Assembly (NCBI GenBank): GCA_001770855.1
Contig: MESE01000140.1
Location: 1-40,817 of the forward strand
Direction of reading: 5' to 3'
DNA: 40,817 nucleotides
Origin: Burkholderiales bacterium RIFCSPLOWO2_02_FULL_57_36
GTDB lineage: Bacteria > Pseudomonadota > Gammaproteobacteria > Burkholderiales > Burkholderiaceae_D
A program made the position numbers and the translations under genes. Below, piece after piece: positions 24,612 through 34,379 of the stretch; positions within the stretch are counted from its first letter, which is position 1, and each line of letters starts with the position of its first letter. The notes beneath the pieces are model-generated. The model was given only the letters and a program-made list of their open reading frames with translations, searched no databases and was not told where the DNA came from.

Positions 24612-26168
24612 TCAGACCCCTTCCACTTCCTTCTTCTTGCGCGACTTCGGCATCGATACGAAAATCGTCGAGCCGGTCTTCTTCTTGCCGAACAGCGATG
24701 GTTCGCTGGTGCCGTCCGAACAGCCGTTGCCGAACGAAAATCCGCACGAGCCTTTTTCGTTGAAGCTGTCTTCCGCCATTTCCTTGTGGCTGCTCGGGAT
24801 CACGAAACGGTCTTCGTAATTGGCGATCGCCATGATGTGATACATGTCTTCGACCATCGCCTGGCTCAAGCCGACCTGCTTCCGCACCGTCAGATTTTCT
24901 TCCTTGTCGACGGTCTTGCTGCGCATGTAGGCGCGCATCGCCAGCATCCGGTCCAGCGCATGCACTACCGGTGCTTCCTTGCCTGCGGTCAGCAGGTTGG
25001 CCAGATACCTGACCGGAATACGCAGGCTCTTGGTGTCCGGGATGATGCCGTTCATGCCCATCTTGCCGGACTCGGCAGCCGCCTGGATCGGCGACAGTGG
25101 CGGGATGTACCAGACCATCGGCAGCGTGCGGTATTCCGGATGCAGCGGGAACGCCACTTTCCATTCCACCGCCATCTTGTACACCGGCGAACGTTTCGCC
25201 GATTCAAGCCATGAATCCGGAATGCCCTGCTTGCGCGCTTCCTCGATCACGGCCGGATCGTGCGGATCGAGGAACAGGTCGAGCTGCGCTTCGTACAGAT
25301 CCTGTTCGTTCGGCACCGATGCGGCGGCTTCGATCTTGTCGGCGTCATACAGCAGCACGCCGAGATAGCGAATCCGGCCGACGCAGGTTTCCGAACACAC
25401 GGTCGGCTGGCCGGCTTCGATGCGCGGATAGCAGAACGTGCACTTCTCGGCCTTTCCGGAAGACCAGTTGTAATAAATCTTCTTGTACGGGCAGCCGGAG
25501 ATGCACATGCGCCAGCCGCGGCACTTGTCCTGGTCGATCAGCACGATGCCGTCGTCTTCGCGCTTGTACACCGAACCCGACGGGCAGGATGCGACGCAGG
25601 TCGGATTCAGGCAGTGCTCGCACAGGCGCGGCAAATACATCATGAAGGTGTTTTCGAACGTGCCGTACATTTCCTTTTGCATGCCGTCGAACAGCTTGTC
25701 CTTGCTGCGCTTGGCGAATTCGCCGCCCAGGTCGTCTTCCCAGTTAGGTCCCCATTCGATCTTGTCCATCTTCTTGCCGGTCAAAACCGAGATCGGCCGC
25801 GCGGTCGGCGGCGTTTCCGACAGCGGTGCATTCTGCAGCCTGTCGTAATCGTAGGTGAACGGCTCGTAGTACTCGTCGATGGCCGGCAGGTTTGGGTTGG
25901 CGAAAATGTTGGCCAAAATTTTCAGCCGTCCGCCCTGGCGCGGCTCGATCTTGCCGGATGCGTTACGCTTCCAGCCGCCATTCCACTTGTCCTGGTTTTC
26001 CCATTCTTTCGGATAACCGATGCCGGGTTTGGTTTCTACATTGTTGAACCATGCGTACTCAACGCCGTCGCGGCTGGTCCACACGTTTTTGCAGGTGACC
26101 GAACAAGTGTGGCAACCGATGCACTTGTCCAGGTTTAACACCATGCCGATTTGCGCTCTGATTTTCAT
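24612..26168 (-). CDS. narH: Respiratory nitrate reductase beta subunit (Fe-S)
   Basis: NarH passes electrons from NarI haems to NarG through four clusters at the cytoplasmic face. The 518-residue product starts at ATG 26168 after AGGAGC. Cluster motifs in order are CIGCHTCSVTCKNVW, CEHCLNPTCVASCP, CRGWRMCISGCPYKK (tryptophan in place of a cysteine, the 3Fe-4S site of NarH) and CTFCYPRIEAGQPTVCSETC. It starts 19 bases after the narG stop. The upstream ATG at 26195 has no such ribosome binding site. Confidence 0.97.
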   Translation of the reverse strand: MKIRAQIGMVLNLDKCIGCHTCSVTCKNVWTSRDGVEYAWFNNVETKPGIGYPKEWENQDKWNGGWKRNASGKIEPRQGGRLKILANIFANPNLPAIDEYYEPFTYDYDRLQNAPLSETPPTARPISVLTGKKMDKIEWGPNWEDDLGGEFAKRSKDKLFDGMQKEMYGTFENTFMMYLPRLCEHCLNPTCVASCPSGSVYKREDDGIVLIDQDKCRGWRMCISGCPYKKIYYNWSSGKAEKCTFCYPRIEAGQPTVCSETCVGRIRYLGVLLYDADKIEAAASVPNEQDLYEAQLDLFLDPHDPAVIEEARKQGIPDSWLESAKRSPVYKMAVEWKVAFPLHPEYRTLPMVWYIPPLSPIQAAAESGKMGMNGIIPDTKSLRIPVRYLANLLTAGKEAPVVHALDRMLAMRAYMRSKTVDKEENLTVRKQVGLSQAMVEDMYHIMAIANYEDRFVIPSSHKEMAEDSFNEKGSCGFSFGNGCSDGTSEPSLFGKKKTGSTIFVSMPKSRKKKEVEGV

Positions 26169-26187
26169 GTTTGCTCCTGGATTATTC

Positions 26188-29100
26188 TCATGCACCCTTG
26201 GGTGCAGGCGCGTTCATCGCAACCACTGTTTCCGGACGTTCGACGGTTTCCGGTGCAGGTGTCTTCACCGGACCGCTACGCACACCGCTTTGCGGCGGTA
26301 TAGCGGGCTCGTCCAGCGCTGTTTCCTTCAGCGGTCCCTCCAGCCAGTCAACATTCTTCATCTTGCGCACCAGCACAAACTCGTCGCGGTTCGAGCCGAC
26401 GGTGCCGTAGTAGTTGAAACCGTACGACAGTTGCGCATAGCCGCCGATCATGTGGGTCGGCTTGGTCACCGCGCGCGTCACCGAGTTATGGATGCCGCCG
26501 CGCTTGCCGGACATTTCGGCGCCAGGCACGTTGATGATTTTTTCCTGGGCGTGATACATCAGTGTCATGCCGACCGGTACGCGCTGGCTGACGACAGCCC
26601 GCGCCGTCAGCGTGCCGTTGACGTTGAACACCTCGATCCAGTCGTTGTCGACGATGCCCGCTGTCTTGGCATCGGTTTCCGACAGCCAGACGTGAGGACC
26701 GCCGCGCGACAGCGTCAGCATCCGCAGGTTGTCGGAGTAGGTCGAATGAATCCCCCACTTCTGATGCGGCGTGATGAAGTTCAGCGCGATTTCCTTGTTG
26801 CCGTTCGGATTGCTGTTGAGCACCGCCTCGGTGGTCTTGGTATTGATTGCCGCCTTGTACACGCACAGGCCTTCGCCGAAATCGCGCATCCATACGTGAT
26901 CCTGGTAGAACTGCTGGCGGCCGGTCAGGGTGCGCCATGGGATCATTTCATGCACGTTGGTATAGCCGGCGTTGTAGCTGACTTCTTCAGACTCCAGTCC
27001 CGACCATGTCGGCGATGAAATGATCTTGCGCGGTTGTGCCTGCACATCGCGGAAGCGGATCGTGTCATGCTCGCGCGGCTTGGCCAGATGGGTATGATCG
27101 CGTCCGGTCATCTTGGACAATGCATCCCATGCCTTCACCGCTACGTGGCCGTTGGTTTCCGGCGCCAGCGACAAAATCATTTCCGCAGCGTCGATTGCGG
27201 TATCCAGGCGCGGCTGCCCTTTCGACACGCCTTCATCCAGCACCGTGCGGTTGATGCCGCGCAGAACCTCGACTTCATGGCCTGTTTTCCAGCCGATGCC
27301 CTTGCCGCCGTTGCCGGCTTTTTCGAGCAGCGGGCCGATCGATGTGAACTTCTTGAAGACATCGCGGTAATTGCGTTCGACCACTTGCATGTTCGGCATG
27401 GTTTTGCCGGGGATCGGCTCGCACTCGCCGGCACGCCAGTCTTTCGGATCGAACGGCTGACCGAGTTCGCCCGGCGTGTCGTGCATCAAAGGCGTCAGCA
27501 CCAGGTCCTTTTGCGTGCCGAGATATTCGCCGCCGATTTCCGAGAATTTCTCGGCGATGCCCTTGTAGATTTCCCAGTCGGATTTCGATTGCCACAAAGG
27601 CTGCACGGCTTCCGACAACGGATGGATGAACGGATGCATGTCCGAGGTATTCAGGTCATCCTTTTCGTACCAGGTCGCAGTCGGCAGCACGATATCGCCA
27701 TACAGGCAGGTGGTCGACATGCGGAAATCGAGCACTACCAGCAGGTCGAGCTTGCCTTCCGCAGCCGGACGTACCTTGACGTCCTTCGGCTTGATGCAAT
27801 GGTCCTCGTCGCTCATCAGCGCATTCTGCGTGCCGAGCAAATACTTGAGAAAGTACTCATGCCCCTTGCCGGAACTGCCCAGGATGTTCGAGCGCCACAC
27901 GAACATGTTGCGCGGGAAGTTGGCAGGATTGTCAGGATCGTCGCACGAGAAATTCAGCTTGCCGGCCTTGATCTGCTCGACCGCATACTTTGCGGGGTCC
28001 ATGCCGGCTTCTTCCGCGGCGCGCGCGACTTCGAGCGGATTGGTTTCGAGCTGCGGCGCCGACGGCAGCCAACCCATGCGCTCCGATTTCGCATTGAAAT
28101 CGATCAGCGACATTTCGCTCAACTTATTGTCGGCGGTCGGGCACAGGATTTCCGACGTATTCAGCTTTTCATGGCGCCATTGGCTGGTGTGCGCATAGAA
28201 GAACGAAGTCGAGTTCATCTGGCGCGCCGGACGGTTCCAGTCGAGCGCGAATGCCAGCGGGGTCCAGCCGGTTTGCGGACGCAGCTTTTCCTGCCCCACG
28301 TAATGCGCCCAGCCGCCGCCGCTCTGGCCGACGCAGCCGCACATCATCAGCATGTTGATGATGCCGCGGTAGGTCATGTCCATGTGATACCAGTGATTCA
28401 GCGCGGCGCCGACGATCACCATGCTCTTGCCGCGTGTCTTGTCGGCATTGTCGGCGAATTCGCGCGCCACGGTGATCACGTCGGCCGCTTTCACGCCGGT
28501 ATGCTTGACTTGCCATGCCGGTGTGTAAGGTACGTCGTCGTTGAAATCCTTGGCAATGTTCTCGCCGCCCAGACCGCGGTCGACGCCATAGTTGGCCATC
28601 GACAGGTCATACACCGTTGCAACCAGCGCTTCGGTGCCGTCGGCCAGCGTGACTTTCTTCACCGGTACGTTGCGCATCAGCAGGTCTTCGGCATCGCGGC
28701 CGCCGAAGTACGGGAAGCCGACCGGCTTCACGTCATCCTTGCAATCGATCAGCGACAGGAGCGGATCGATCTCCTTGCGGCTGCTGCCGGCTTTTTGTTC
28801 CAGGTTCCATTTGCCGGATTCGCCCCAGCGGAAGCCGATCGAGCCGGATGGCGCGGTGATCTCGCCGGTTGCTCCGTCGATGACCAGGGTTTTCCATTCC
28901 GGATTGTTGGTCTCGTCGAGATTGTTTGCCAGGTTGGAAGCGCGCAGGAAATAATCCGGCACCAGTTTGCCGTCGCGCTCTTTCAGCAGGACCAGCATCG
29001 GGAAGTCGGTGTACTGCTTGGCGTACTCGCGGAAATAGGCAGACTTTCCGGTCGCGTGATATTCCTTCATGATCACGTGGCCGATGGCCATCGCGAGCGC

Positions 29101-30009
29101 GGCATCGGTGCCCTGCTTAGGCGCCAGCCAGATATCGCCGAACTTGGCCATCTCGCCGAAGTCGGACGAGACTGCAACCGTCTTGGTGCCCTTGTAGCGT
29201 ACTTCGGTATAAAAGTGGGCATCCGGCGTGCGCGTCATCGGCACGTTGGAGCCCCACACCATCAGATAAGTCGAGTTGTACCAGTCGGCCGATTCCGGCA
29301 CGTCGGTCTGCTCGCCCCAGACTTGCGGACTGGCCGGCGGCAAATCGCAGTACCAGTCGTAGAAGCTCATCGCGACGCCGCCGATCAGGCTCAGGTAGCG
29401 CGTACCGGCAGCATAGCTGACCATCGACATCGCGGGGATCGGCGAAAAGCCGATGATGCGGTCGGGTCCGAATTTTTTGATCGTGAAGGCGTTGGAAGCG
29501 GCGATGATTTCATTGACTTCATCCCACTTGGCGCGCACGAAGCCACCCTGGCCGCGCACTGATTTGTAACGCTTGGCGCGCTCCGGGTTCTGGCTGATGT
29601 ATTCCCATGCTTCGACCGGCGACTTGGTCAGGCGTGCCTCGCGCCACATTTCCATCAGGCGGCCGCGCACCATCGGATACTTGACGCGCTGCGCGGAATA
29701 CACGTACCAGGAATAGCTGGCGCCGCGCGGGCAGCCGCGCGGTTCATGATTCGGCAGATCGGGACGGGTGCGAGGGTAATCGGTCTGCTGGGTTTCCCAG
29801 GTGATCAGGCCGTTCTTGACATAGACCTTCCAGCTGCAGGAGCCGGTGCAGTTCACGCCGTGGGTCGAGCGCACGATCTTGTCGTGCTGCCAACGCTGGC
29901 GATAAGCGTTTTCCCAGCTGCGGTCTTCGTTGACGACTGCGCCGTGGCCGTTGGAAAAGGTTTCCTTGGGTTTGCCGAAGAAATTCAGGCGGTCCAGAAA
30001 ATGACTCAT
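26188..30009 (-). CDS. narG: Respiratory nitrate reductase alpha subunit (molybdopterin)
   Basis: NarG reduces nitrate to nitrite at a bis-MGD molybdenum centre on the cytoplasmic side. The 1273-residue product starts at ATG 30009 after GGAG. THGVNCTGSCSWKVY gives the His and Cys ligands of the FS0 cluster, completed by the cysteine in EPRGCPRGASYSW. MSFYDWYCDLPPASPQ carries the aspartate that ligates molybdenum. MVWGSNVPMTRTPDAHF and TYWETQQTDYP-like residues after the cluster are family marks. No twin-arginine signal is present, as for membrane-bound Nar. The extra 12 codons upstream lack a ribosome binding site. Confidence 0.97.
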   Translation of the reverse strand: MSHFLDRLNFFGKPKETFSNGHGAVVNEDRSWENAYRQRWQHDKIVRSTHGVNCTGSCSWKVYVKNGLITWETQQTDYPRTRPDLPNHEPRGCPRGASYSWYVYSAQRVKYPMVRGRLMEMWREARLTKSPVEAWEYISQNPERAKRYKSVRGQGGFVRAKWDEVNEIIAASNAFTIKKFGPDRIIGFSPIPAMSMVSYAAGTRYLSLIGGVAMSFYDWYCDLPPASPQVWGEQTDVPESADWYNSTYLMVWGSNVPMTRTPDAHFYTEVRYKGTKTVAVSSDFGEMAKFGDIWLAPKQGTDAALAMAIGHVIMKEYHATGKSAYFREYAKQYTDFPMLVLLKERDGKLVPDYFLRASNLANNLDETNNPEWKTLVIDGATGEITAPSGSIGFRWGESGKWNLEQKAGSSRKEIDPLLSLIDCKDDVKPVGFPYFGGRDAEDLLMRNVPVKKVTLADGTEALVATVYDLSMANYGVDRGLGGENIAKDFNDDVPYTPAWQVKHTGVKAADVITVAREFADNADKTRGKSMVIVGAALNHWYHMDMTYRGIINMLMMCGCVGQSGGGWAHYVGQEKLRPQTGWTPLAFALDWNRPARQMNSTSFFYAHTSQWRHEKLNTSEILCPTADNKLSEMSLIDFNAKSERMGWLPSAPQLETNPLEVARAAEEAGMDPAKYAVEQIKAGKLNFSCDDPDNPANFPRNMFVWRSNILGSSGKGHEYFLKYLLGTQNALMSDEDHCIKPKDVKVRPAAEGKLDLLVVLDFRMSTTCLYGDIVLPTATWYEKDDLNTSDMHPFIHPLSEAVQPLWQSKSDWEIYKGIAEKFSEIGGEYLGTQKDLVLTPLMHDTPGELGQPFDPKDWRAGECEPIPGKTMPNMQVVERNYRDVFKKFTSIGPLLEKAGNGGKGIGWKTGHEVEVLRGINRTVLDEGVSKGQPRLDTAIDAAEMILSLAPETNGHVAVKAWDALSKMTGRDHTHLAKPREHDTIRFRDVQAQPRKIISSPTWSGLESEEVSYNAGYTNVHEMIPWRTLTGRQQFYQDHVWMRDFGEGLCVYKAAINTKTTEAVLNSNPNGNKEIALNFITPHQKWGIHSTYSDNLRMLTLSRGGPHVWLSETDAKTAGIVDNDWIEVFNVNGTLTARAVVSQRVPVGMTLMYHAQEKIINVPGAEMSGKRGGIHNSVTRAVTKPTHMIGGYAQLSYGFNYYGTVGSNRDEFVLVRKMKNVDWLEGPLKETALDEPAIPPQSGVRSGPVKTPAPETVERPETVVAMNAPAPKGA

Positions 30010-30024
30010 GGTATCTCCATCGAT

Positions 30025-30042
30025 GCGCCTGTGGACAGGCGC
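30025..30042 (-). promoter_or_regulatory. GC hairpin next to the narG ribosome binding site
   Basis: GCGCCTGT and ACAGGCGC form a perfect 8-bp stem with a 2-base loop about 5 bases upstream of the narG GGAG sequence. It is the same arrangement as the hairpin before nrdJ. It may affect ribosome access or mark an mRNA processing point between narK2 and narG. Confidence 0.45.
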
Positions 30043-30121
30043 CATATATAAAACAAACCGAATTACGATGTAACAAGTCTACGGCGTCGTGCCGCGACTT
30101 GATATTCGCAAGAAGTCGGAC

Positions 30122-30183
30122 TAGTTCCGCCGTTTGGAACTAACCAGACTAGTCATTAATGACTAGTAGACCGTGGTCTACTA
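30122..30183 (-). promoter_or_regulatory. Nested palindromes at the narK2/narG junction
   Basis: Three inverted repeats lie in 62 bases: TAGTTCC/GGAACTA (30122-30142), the perfect 20-bp palindrome ACTAGTCATTAATGACTAGT (30148-30167), and TAGTAGACC/GGTCTACTA (30164-30183), whose arm includes the narK2 stop codon. The second and third share 30164-30167, so they cannot both form in one RNA. No T-run follows, so a plain terminator is unlikely. Confidence 0.55.
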
Positions 30184-31566
30184 GCAAGGCATTTCCGCAC
30201 CCTTGCGCGAATAGAACCACCAGGTGACTACGATGCAGGTGACGTAGAAGCTGATGAAACACCACAGCGCTGCCTCCGGGCCGCCGGTCAATGAAATCGA
30301 CGTGCCATAGCTTTTCGGGATGAAGAATGCGCCATACGCTGCCACGGCAGACGTGAATCCAAGCACTGCGGCGCCTTCCTTGTTGGCATCGATGATTGCC
30401 TGCGCCTGTGCCGCGGCTGGTTTGCCGGCGGCCGCACGTTGACGCTCGGTCAGGAAGATTACCGGGATCATGCGGAAGGTCGATGCGTTGCCGACACCGG
30501 TGCCGGCAAACAGCAGCATGAACATCCAGAAGAATCCCGAGAAATTACCCAGGCTGCCGTTTCCGGGCAGGAAATTCATCACGCCGAACACGGCGATGAT
30601 CATCACGACAAATGTCCAGAACGTCACGATCGCACCGCCGAGTTTGTCGGACACCCAGCCGCCGATCACGCGCGCCAATGCGCCCACCAAGGGCCCAAGA
30701 AACGCGTACTGCAACGGATTGACATCCGGAAACTGCGTCTTCATCAGCAATGGGAAGCCTGCCGAATACCCGATGAAAGAACCGAAGGTGCCGACATACA
30801 GCCAGCACATCAGCCAGTTATGCTTGCGCTTGAAAATCACCGCCTGTTCGGCAAATGAAGCCTTGGCCGATGCAAGATCATTCATGCCGAACCATGCCGC
30901 GATTGCCGTTAACGCAATGAACGGCACCCAGATGAAGCCGGCATTCTGCAGCCACATTTCCTTGGTTTCACCGCCCTTGCTCCAAACTTGCGGCTCGCCG
31001 CCCAGCGCGCCGAATACGCCTGCCATGATCACCAGCGGCACCACGAACTGCACCACCGAAACACCGAGATTGCCCAACCCTGCGTTCATGCCGAGCGCAT
31101 AGCCTTTTTGCGCTTTTGGAAAGAAGAAACTGATGTTGGCCATCGATGACGCGAAATTGCCGCCGCCGAAGCCGCACAGCAACGCCAGGATCAGCATGGT
31201 GGGATAACCGGTAGTCTGGTCCTGCACCGCGAATCCGATGCCGAGCGCCGGAATCAGCAATGACGCGGTGGAAATCGCAGTCCATTTGCGGCCGCCGAAA
31301 ATCGGCACCATGAATGAATAGAAAATGCGCAGCGTCGCACCGGACAGCCCGGGGACCGCCGCCAGCCAGAATAATTGGTTGGTGCTGTACTTGAATCCGA
31401 TGTTGGGCAGGTTGACCACCACCACGCTCCACACCATCCACACCGCGAACGCCAGCATCAGCGCGGGAATGGAAATCCACAAATTGCGGTTGGCTGTCGA
31501 TTTACCCCTGCTCTGCCAGAAAGCGGACGCTTCCGGCTCCCACGTGGTAATTAAATATTTGCTCAC
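30181..31566 (-). CDS. narK2: Nitrate/nitrite antiporter NarK2-type
   Basis: The 461-residue major-facilitator protein has about 12 membrane segments and should exchange nitrate for nitrite across the inner membrane. GFGGGNFASSMANISFFFPK and GYALGMNAGLGNLGVSVVQF are the nitrate signature regions of the family. It lies between narK1 and narG, the usual order of fused uptake and respiration clusters. Its stop codon lies within a palindrome. Confidence 0.9.
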   Translation of the reverse strand: MSKYLITTWEPEASAFWQSRGKSTANRNLWISIPALMLAFAVWMVWSVVVVNLPNIGFKYSTNQLFWLAAVPGLSGATLRIFYSFMVPIFGGRKWTAISTASLLIPALGIGFAVQDQTTGYPTMLILALLCGFGGGNFASSMANISFFFPKAQKGYALGMNAGLGNLGVSVVQFVVPLVIMAGVFGALGGEPQVWSKGGETKEMWLQNAGFIWVPFIALTAIAAWFGMNDLASAKASFAEQAVIFKRKHNWLMCWLYVGTFGSFIGYSAGFPLLMKTQFPDVNPLQYAFLGPLVGALARVIGGWVSDKLGGAIVTFWTFVVMIIAVFGVMNFLPGNGSLGNFSGFFWMFMLLFAGTGVGNASTFRMIPVIFLTERQRAAAGKPAAAQAQAIIDANKEGAAVLGFTSAVAAYGAFFIPKSYGTSISLTGGPEAALWCFISFYVTCIVVTWWFYSRKGAEMPC

Positions 31567-31624
31567 TTTGATCTCCTGTATGTAACGCGGAAGCGGCCGC
31601 AGCCGCCCGGTTTTAAAGTACCGC

Positions 31625-32914
31625 TTATGTAGGTTGGGGTAACTGGGTCGTTTGGGGCACGTAAGCTGCCCTGGCTTCCTCGGCCGCTTTGGCCGCCTGC
31701 TCGCGTTCCGGCTTGAACGAGTAATGCATCCATATCAGCGACACGCACACCGTTCCGTAAAGCACCATGAATGAGCTGGACCGAATGCCTGTCAAGTCGA
31801 CGATGGCGCCGAACATGATCGGCAGCACGAAGCCGCCGAGACCGCCGGCCAAGCCGACGACACCCGACACTGCGCCGATGTTGTGTGTGAAATCGTCTGA
31901 AATGAATTTGAAAACGGAGGCCTTGCCGATCGCCATCGCTACCCCGACCGTGAACAACAGCCCGGTGAACATCCACGGCGTCAATCCGATGTTCAGGCTC
32001 ATGTCGCCATTGACGGTCTTGACGATCATGCTGGTTTGCGGATACGACAAAAGGAAGAAGCAGACCCACGATATCCACATGACCCACCAAGTCACTTTAT
32101 AGGCGCCGTACTTGTCGGAAATCCAGCCGCCCAACGCGCGCAGCACACCGCCGGGCAGGGAAAAAGCGGCCGCCAGCAGGGCTGCAAGCTTGAGATCGAA
32201 GCCGTATTCGCCGACGTAATATTTGGTCATCCACAAGGCCAGCGCGACATAGCCGCCGAACACCACCGAGTAGTACTGGCAATAGCGCCAGACGCGCGGG
32301 TCCTTCAGCACCTTCATCTGTTCCTTGAACGACACGCCGGCCGGCATCTGGTGCGACTTGTCGGTATAGGAAAAAAACCAGAACAGCAGCGCGGTGATCA
32401 GCATCATCAGCGCAAACACCTTGGGCAGCATTTGCCAGCCGAATCCGGCGATGATGGCCGGTGCAATAAACTTGGTCAGTGCCGAGCCGGAGTTGCCTGC
32501 GCCAAAGATGCCCATCGCGAAACCGCGGCGATCCTGCTTAAACCAGCGTGCGACATATGGCGTACCGACCGAAAAAGATCCGCCTGCCACACCGACGAAC
32601 AGGCCCAGCACCAGGAAATGCCAATACGCAGTGGCATAGCTGATCAAATATATCGGCACCACGGTCGCCAGCATCAACAGGAAGAAAACGATGCGCCCGC
32701 CGTATCTGTCGGTCCAGATTCCCAGCGGCACCCGTATCAGCGAACCGGTCAACACCGGTGTCGCCACCAGCAGGCCGAACTGGGTTTCGTTCAAGCCGAG
32801 ATTGGTCTTGATCGGAATACCCAACACCGCAAACATCATCCACACCGCAAAACAGATCGTGAACGCGAAAGTACTGCTGACCAGTACCGATAACGGCTTA
32901 TTTTTGGCTGCCAC
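31625..32914 (-). CDS. narK1: Nitrate transporter NarK1-type
   Basis: The 429-residue major-facilitator protein starts at GTG 32914, with GGAGGT 5 bases upstream. The longer frame to 32950 has no such site. Family motifs are GVAGGSFSVGTPYVARWF and GFAMGIFGAGNSGSAL. The NarK1 type is thought to import nitrate with protons, complementing the NarK2 antiporter. About 12 membrane segments are visible. It is the first gene of the nar operon. Confidence 0.9.
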   Translation of the reverse strand: MAAKNKPLSVLVSSTFAFTICFAVWMMFAVLGIPIKTNLGLNETQFGLLVATPVLTGSLIRVPLGIWTDRYGGRIVFFLLMLATVVPIYLISYATAYWHFLVLGLFVGVAGGSFSVGTPYVARWFKQDRRGFAMGIFGAGNSGSALTKFIAPAIIAGFGWQMLPKVFALMMLITALLFWFFSYTDKSHQMPAGVSFKEQMKVLKDPRVWRYCQYYSVVFGGYVALALWMTKYYVGEYGFDLKLAALLAAAFSLPGGVLRALGGWISDKYGAYKVTWWVMWISWVCFFLLSYPQTSMIVKTVNGDMSLNIGLTPWMFTGLLFTVGVAMAIGKASVFKFISDDFTHNIGAVSGVVGLAGGLGGFVLPIMFGAIVDLTGIRSSSFMVLYGTVCVSLIWMHYSFKPEREQAAKAAEEARAAYVPQTTQLPQPT

Positions 32915-33149
32915 TGCATACCTCCATGGACGTCTGACTTGACACTGCAAGCTTACGTCCCGGACATCTAAGGCACTATTGGCCGGAGGGGTATGTTTTC
33001 AGAAGCAATGTGGCTATCGCAATCAACCGGAGGAACTATTTGAAAACCGGTGAATATAGATATAAAGGTGTAGAGGAATTTGCGGGTACCGCTACTTCAC
33101 GGCGCCGGCGGGAGCGACTTGTCGGGAAATTTGCAGAAGTGAAGGCCAG
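32915..33149 (-). promoter_or_regulatory. Upstream region of the nar operon
   Basis: No gene is seen in these 235 bases, which should hold the nar promoter. A TACCCCT heptamer on the minus strand (32993-32987) fits the NarL consensus TACYYMT. An ATCAA half-site (33022-33026) has a poor second half (7 of 10 in total) and no -10 at the right distance. FNR control is expected for nar genes but is not clear from the sequence. Confidence 0.35.
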
Positions 33150-33650
33150 TCAGCTTGCATGGCGCCAATCAGTTCGGTCCAGGCGATACACAAAACATTC
33201 GTCGCCGCCGAAATGCCTGCGCTCAACGAATCGGAAGCCAAGCCGTTCATAAAAGCGATGCGCGCGGACGTTGCCGGCAAGCGGATCGATCAGAATGGCC
33301 GCTACCGCCGGGTCGGCGAAACAGCGGGCGAGCGCCAATTGCATCATTCCGGTTCCGTAAGCTTTTCCAAGGTCGGCGGCGTCCCCGATCCAGATATCAA
33401 CGGCGCGAAGTCCTTCAGGCGCATCACCCCAGTAGTGGCTCTCTTCGCGCGCCGGGTCGATGATCTGGATAAAGCCGATGGGGCGATAATCAAGTTCGGC
33501 AATCAACTGCTCGCGCCAGTCGGGCGAACGCTTGAGTTCGTCCTCCCACTCCCAGTCATCGTTCGGATCCGACGCGATCACGTGGCACTGTTCATCCCAG
33601 TGACGCAGCAGCGCCAGGTCGGCGAGTGTGGCGGGACGGAGGTTCAGCAT
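33150..33650 (-). CDS. GNAT acetyltransferase, AAC(6')-like
   Basis: The 166-residue protein has the GNAT fold: an N-terminal LRPATLADLALLRHWD, RPIGFIQIIDP in the middle, and the acetyl-CoA region LGKAYGTGMMQLAL. The C-terminal NVRAHRFYERLGFRFVERR is also typical. It resembles the branch that contains AAC(6')-type aminoglycoside acetyltransferases and siderophore acylases. The true substrate is unknown and resistance should not be assumed. It lies 54 bases after the P-loop gene on the same strand. Confidence 0.8.
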   Translation of the reverse strand: MLNLRPATLADLALLRHWDEQCHVIASDPNDDWEWEDELKRSPDWREQLIAELDYRPIGFIQIIDPAREESHYWGDAPEGLRAVDIWIGDAADLGKAYGTGMMQLALARCFADPAVAAILIDPLAGNVRAHRFYERLGFRFVERRHFGGDECFVYRLDRTDWRHAS

Positions 33651-33704
33651 GGGATATCGAATGCAAAATTGCTGCGCGGATTAGGCAAACGTTTGCACAA
33701 CCGA

Positions 33705-34355
33705 CTAAGGCGCCTTCAATTCAAAAAATTCATTCGCCTCTGCCATGTGTCTTCTCCAATCCCCTGGCACAAACTCAACGTTTTTTGTCGGTACTTTAGT
33801 ACGTGCAACTAATGTGTCGCACAGGGCAGCATAATCTGCCCAGAATTTGTGCATTCCATTCGTGCCGGTAAGCCCTTCATGTTTCGCATGTCGAGTGTTC
33901 TCAAGGTAGCCGGAGACTTTCGCTGTCCAATCGTTACCCCGAAGCATCGACACATATTGCGAATGCCGCACAGCATCTCGCGGGCGCAAGTACACCATTC
34001 TTGGATTCAACGGCGCAACCGCTTCCTCGAAACGCTGATAATAATGCGCAATAGCCGGCCGTTTCTCCTCCATCATAAATCGCACGGTGGATTGAAATGC
34101 ACTGCCCTCCAGTATATGAACTGTTTCATCTTTTTCGCATTGTTCCGTGAACCTGGACCACGATTGCAGGCATTCCTCGATGAAATCGGCATCGAGTCTC
34201 TTTCCCTTTAACGATGCCGAATGCACCGGGTGATCGTGAGATTCCTCCAAATACCATTTGGCGGCATACCCAGACTGCCGCGCGAGTTCACACAGGTAAG
34301 CCGCCATGGTGCTTTTTCCCACACCCGGCAAGCCCTCCAGAAGCCACATGGTCAT
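33705..34355 (-). CDS. P-loop NTP-binding protein, kinase-like
   Basis: The 216-residue protein begins with a strand and Walker A, LLEGLPGVGKST (residues 5-16). A short nucleotide-kinase-like sequence follows, with ETVHILEGSAFQSTVRFM as a possible Walker B/lid region. No membrane segment is seen. It belongs to small AAA_33- or thymidylate-kinase-like proteins, but the substrate is unclear. It and the GNAT gene probably share a message. The GC content is lower than in the nar genes. Confidence 0.65.
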   Translation of the reverse strand: MTMWLLEGLPGVGKSTMAAYLCELARQSGYAAKWYLEESHDHPVHSASLKGKRLDADFIEECLQSWSRFTEQCEKDETVHILEGSAFQSTVRFMMEEKRPAIAHYYQRFEEAVAPLNPRMVYLRPRDAVRHSQYVSMLRGNDWTAKVSGYLENTRHAKHEGLTGTNGMHKFWADYAALCDTLVARTKVPTKNVEFVPGDWRRHMAEANEFFELKAP

Positions 34356-34379
34356 TCAGCACCTATGCGGACATTGAAC

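Noticed and set aside
27034..29562. Open frame antisense to narG (842 codons)
   Set aside because: Same shadow effect: histidine- and arginine-rich with no domain. narG has all its ligands.
30095..30112. FNR box upstream of narG (CTTGCGAATATCAAG on the minus strand)
   Set aside because: It has a good ATCAA half-site, but the other half is out of register by one base.
32937..32951. CTTG-N6-CAAG palindrome upstream of narK1 as an FNR site
   Set aside because: The spacing between TTG and CAA is 6 rather than 8 and the flanking A/T positions do not match.
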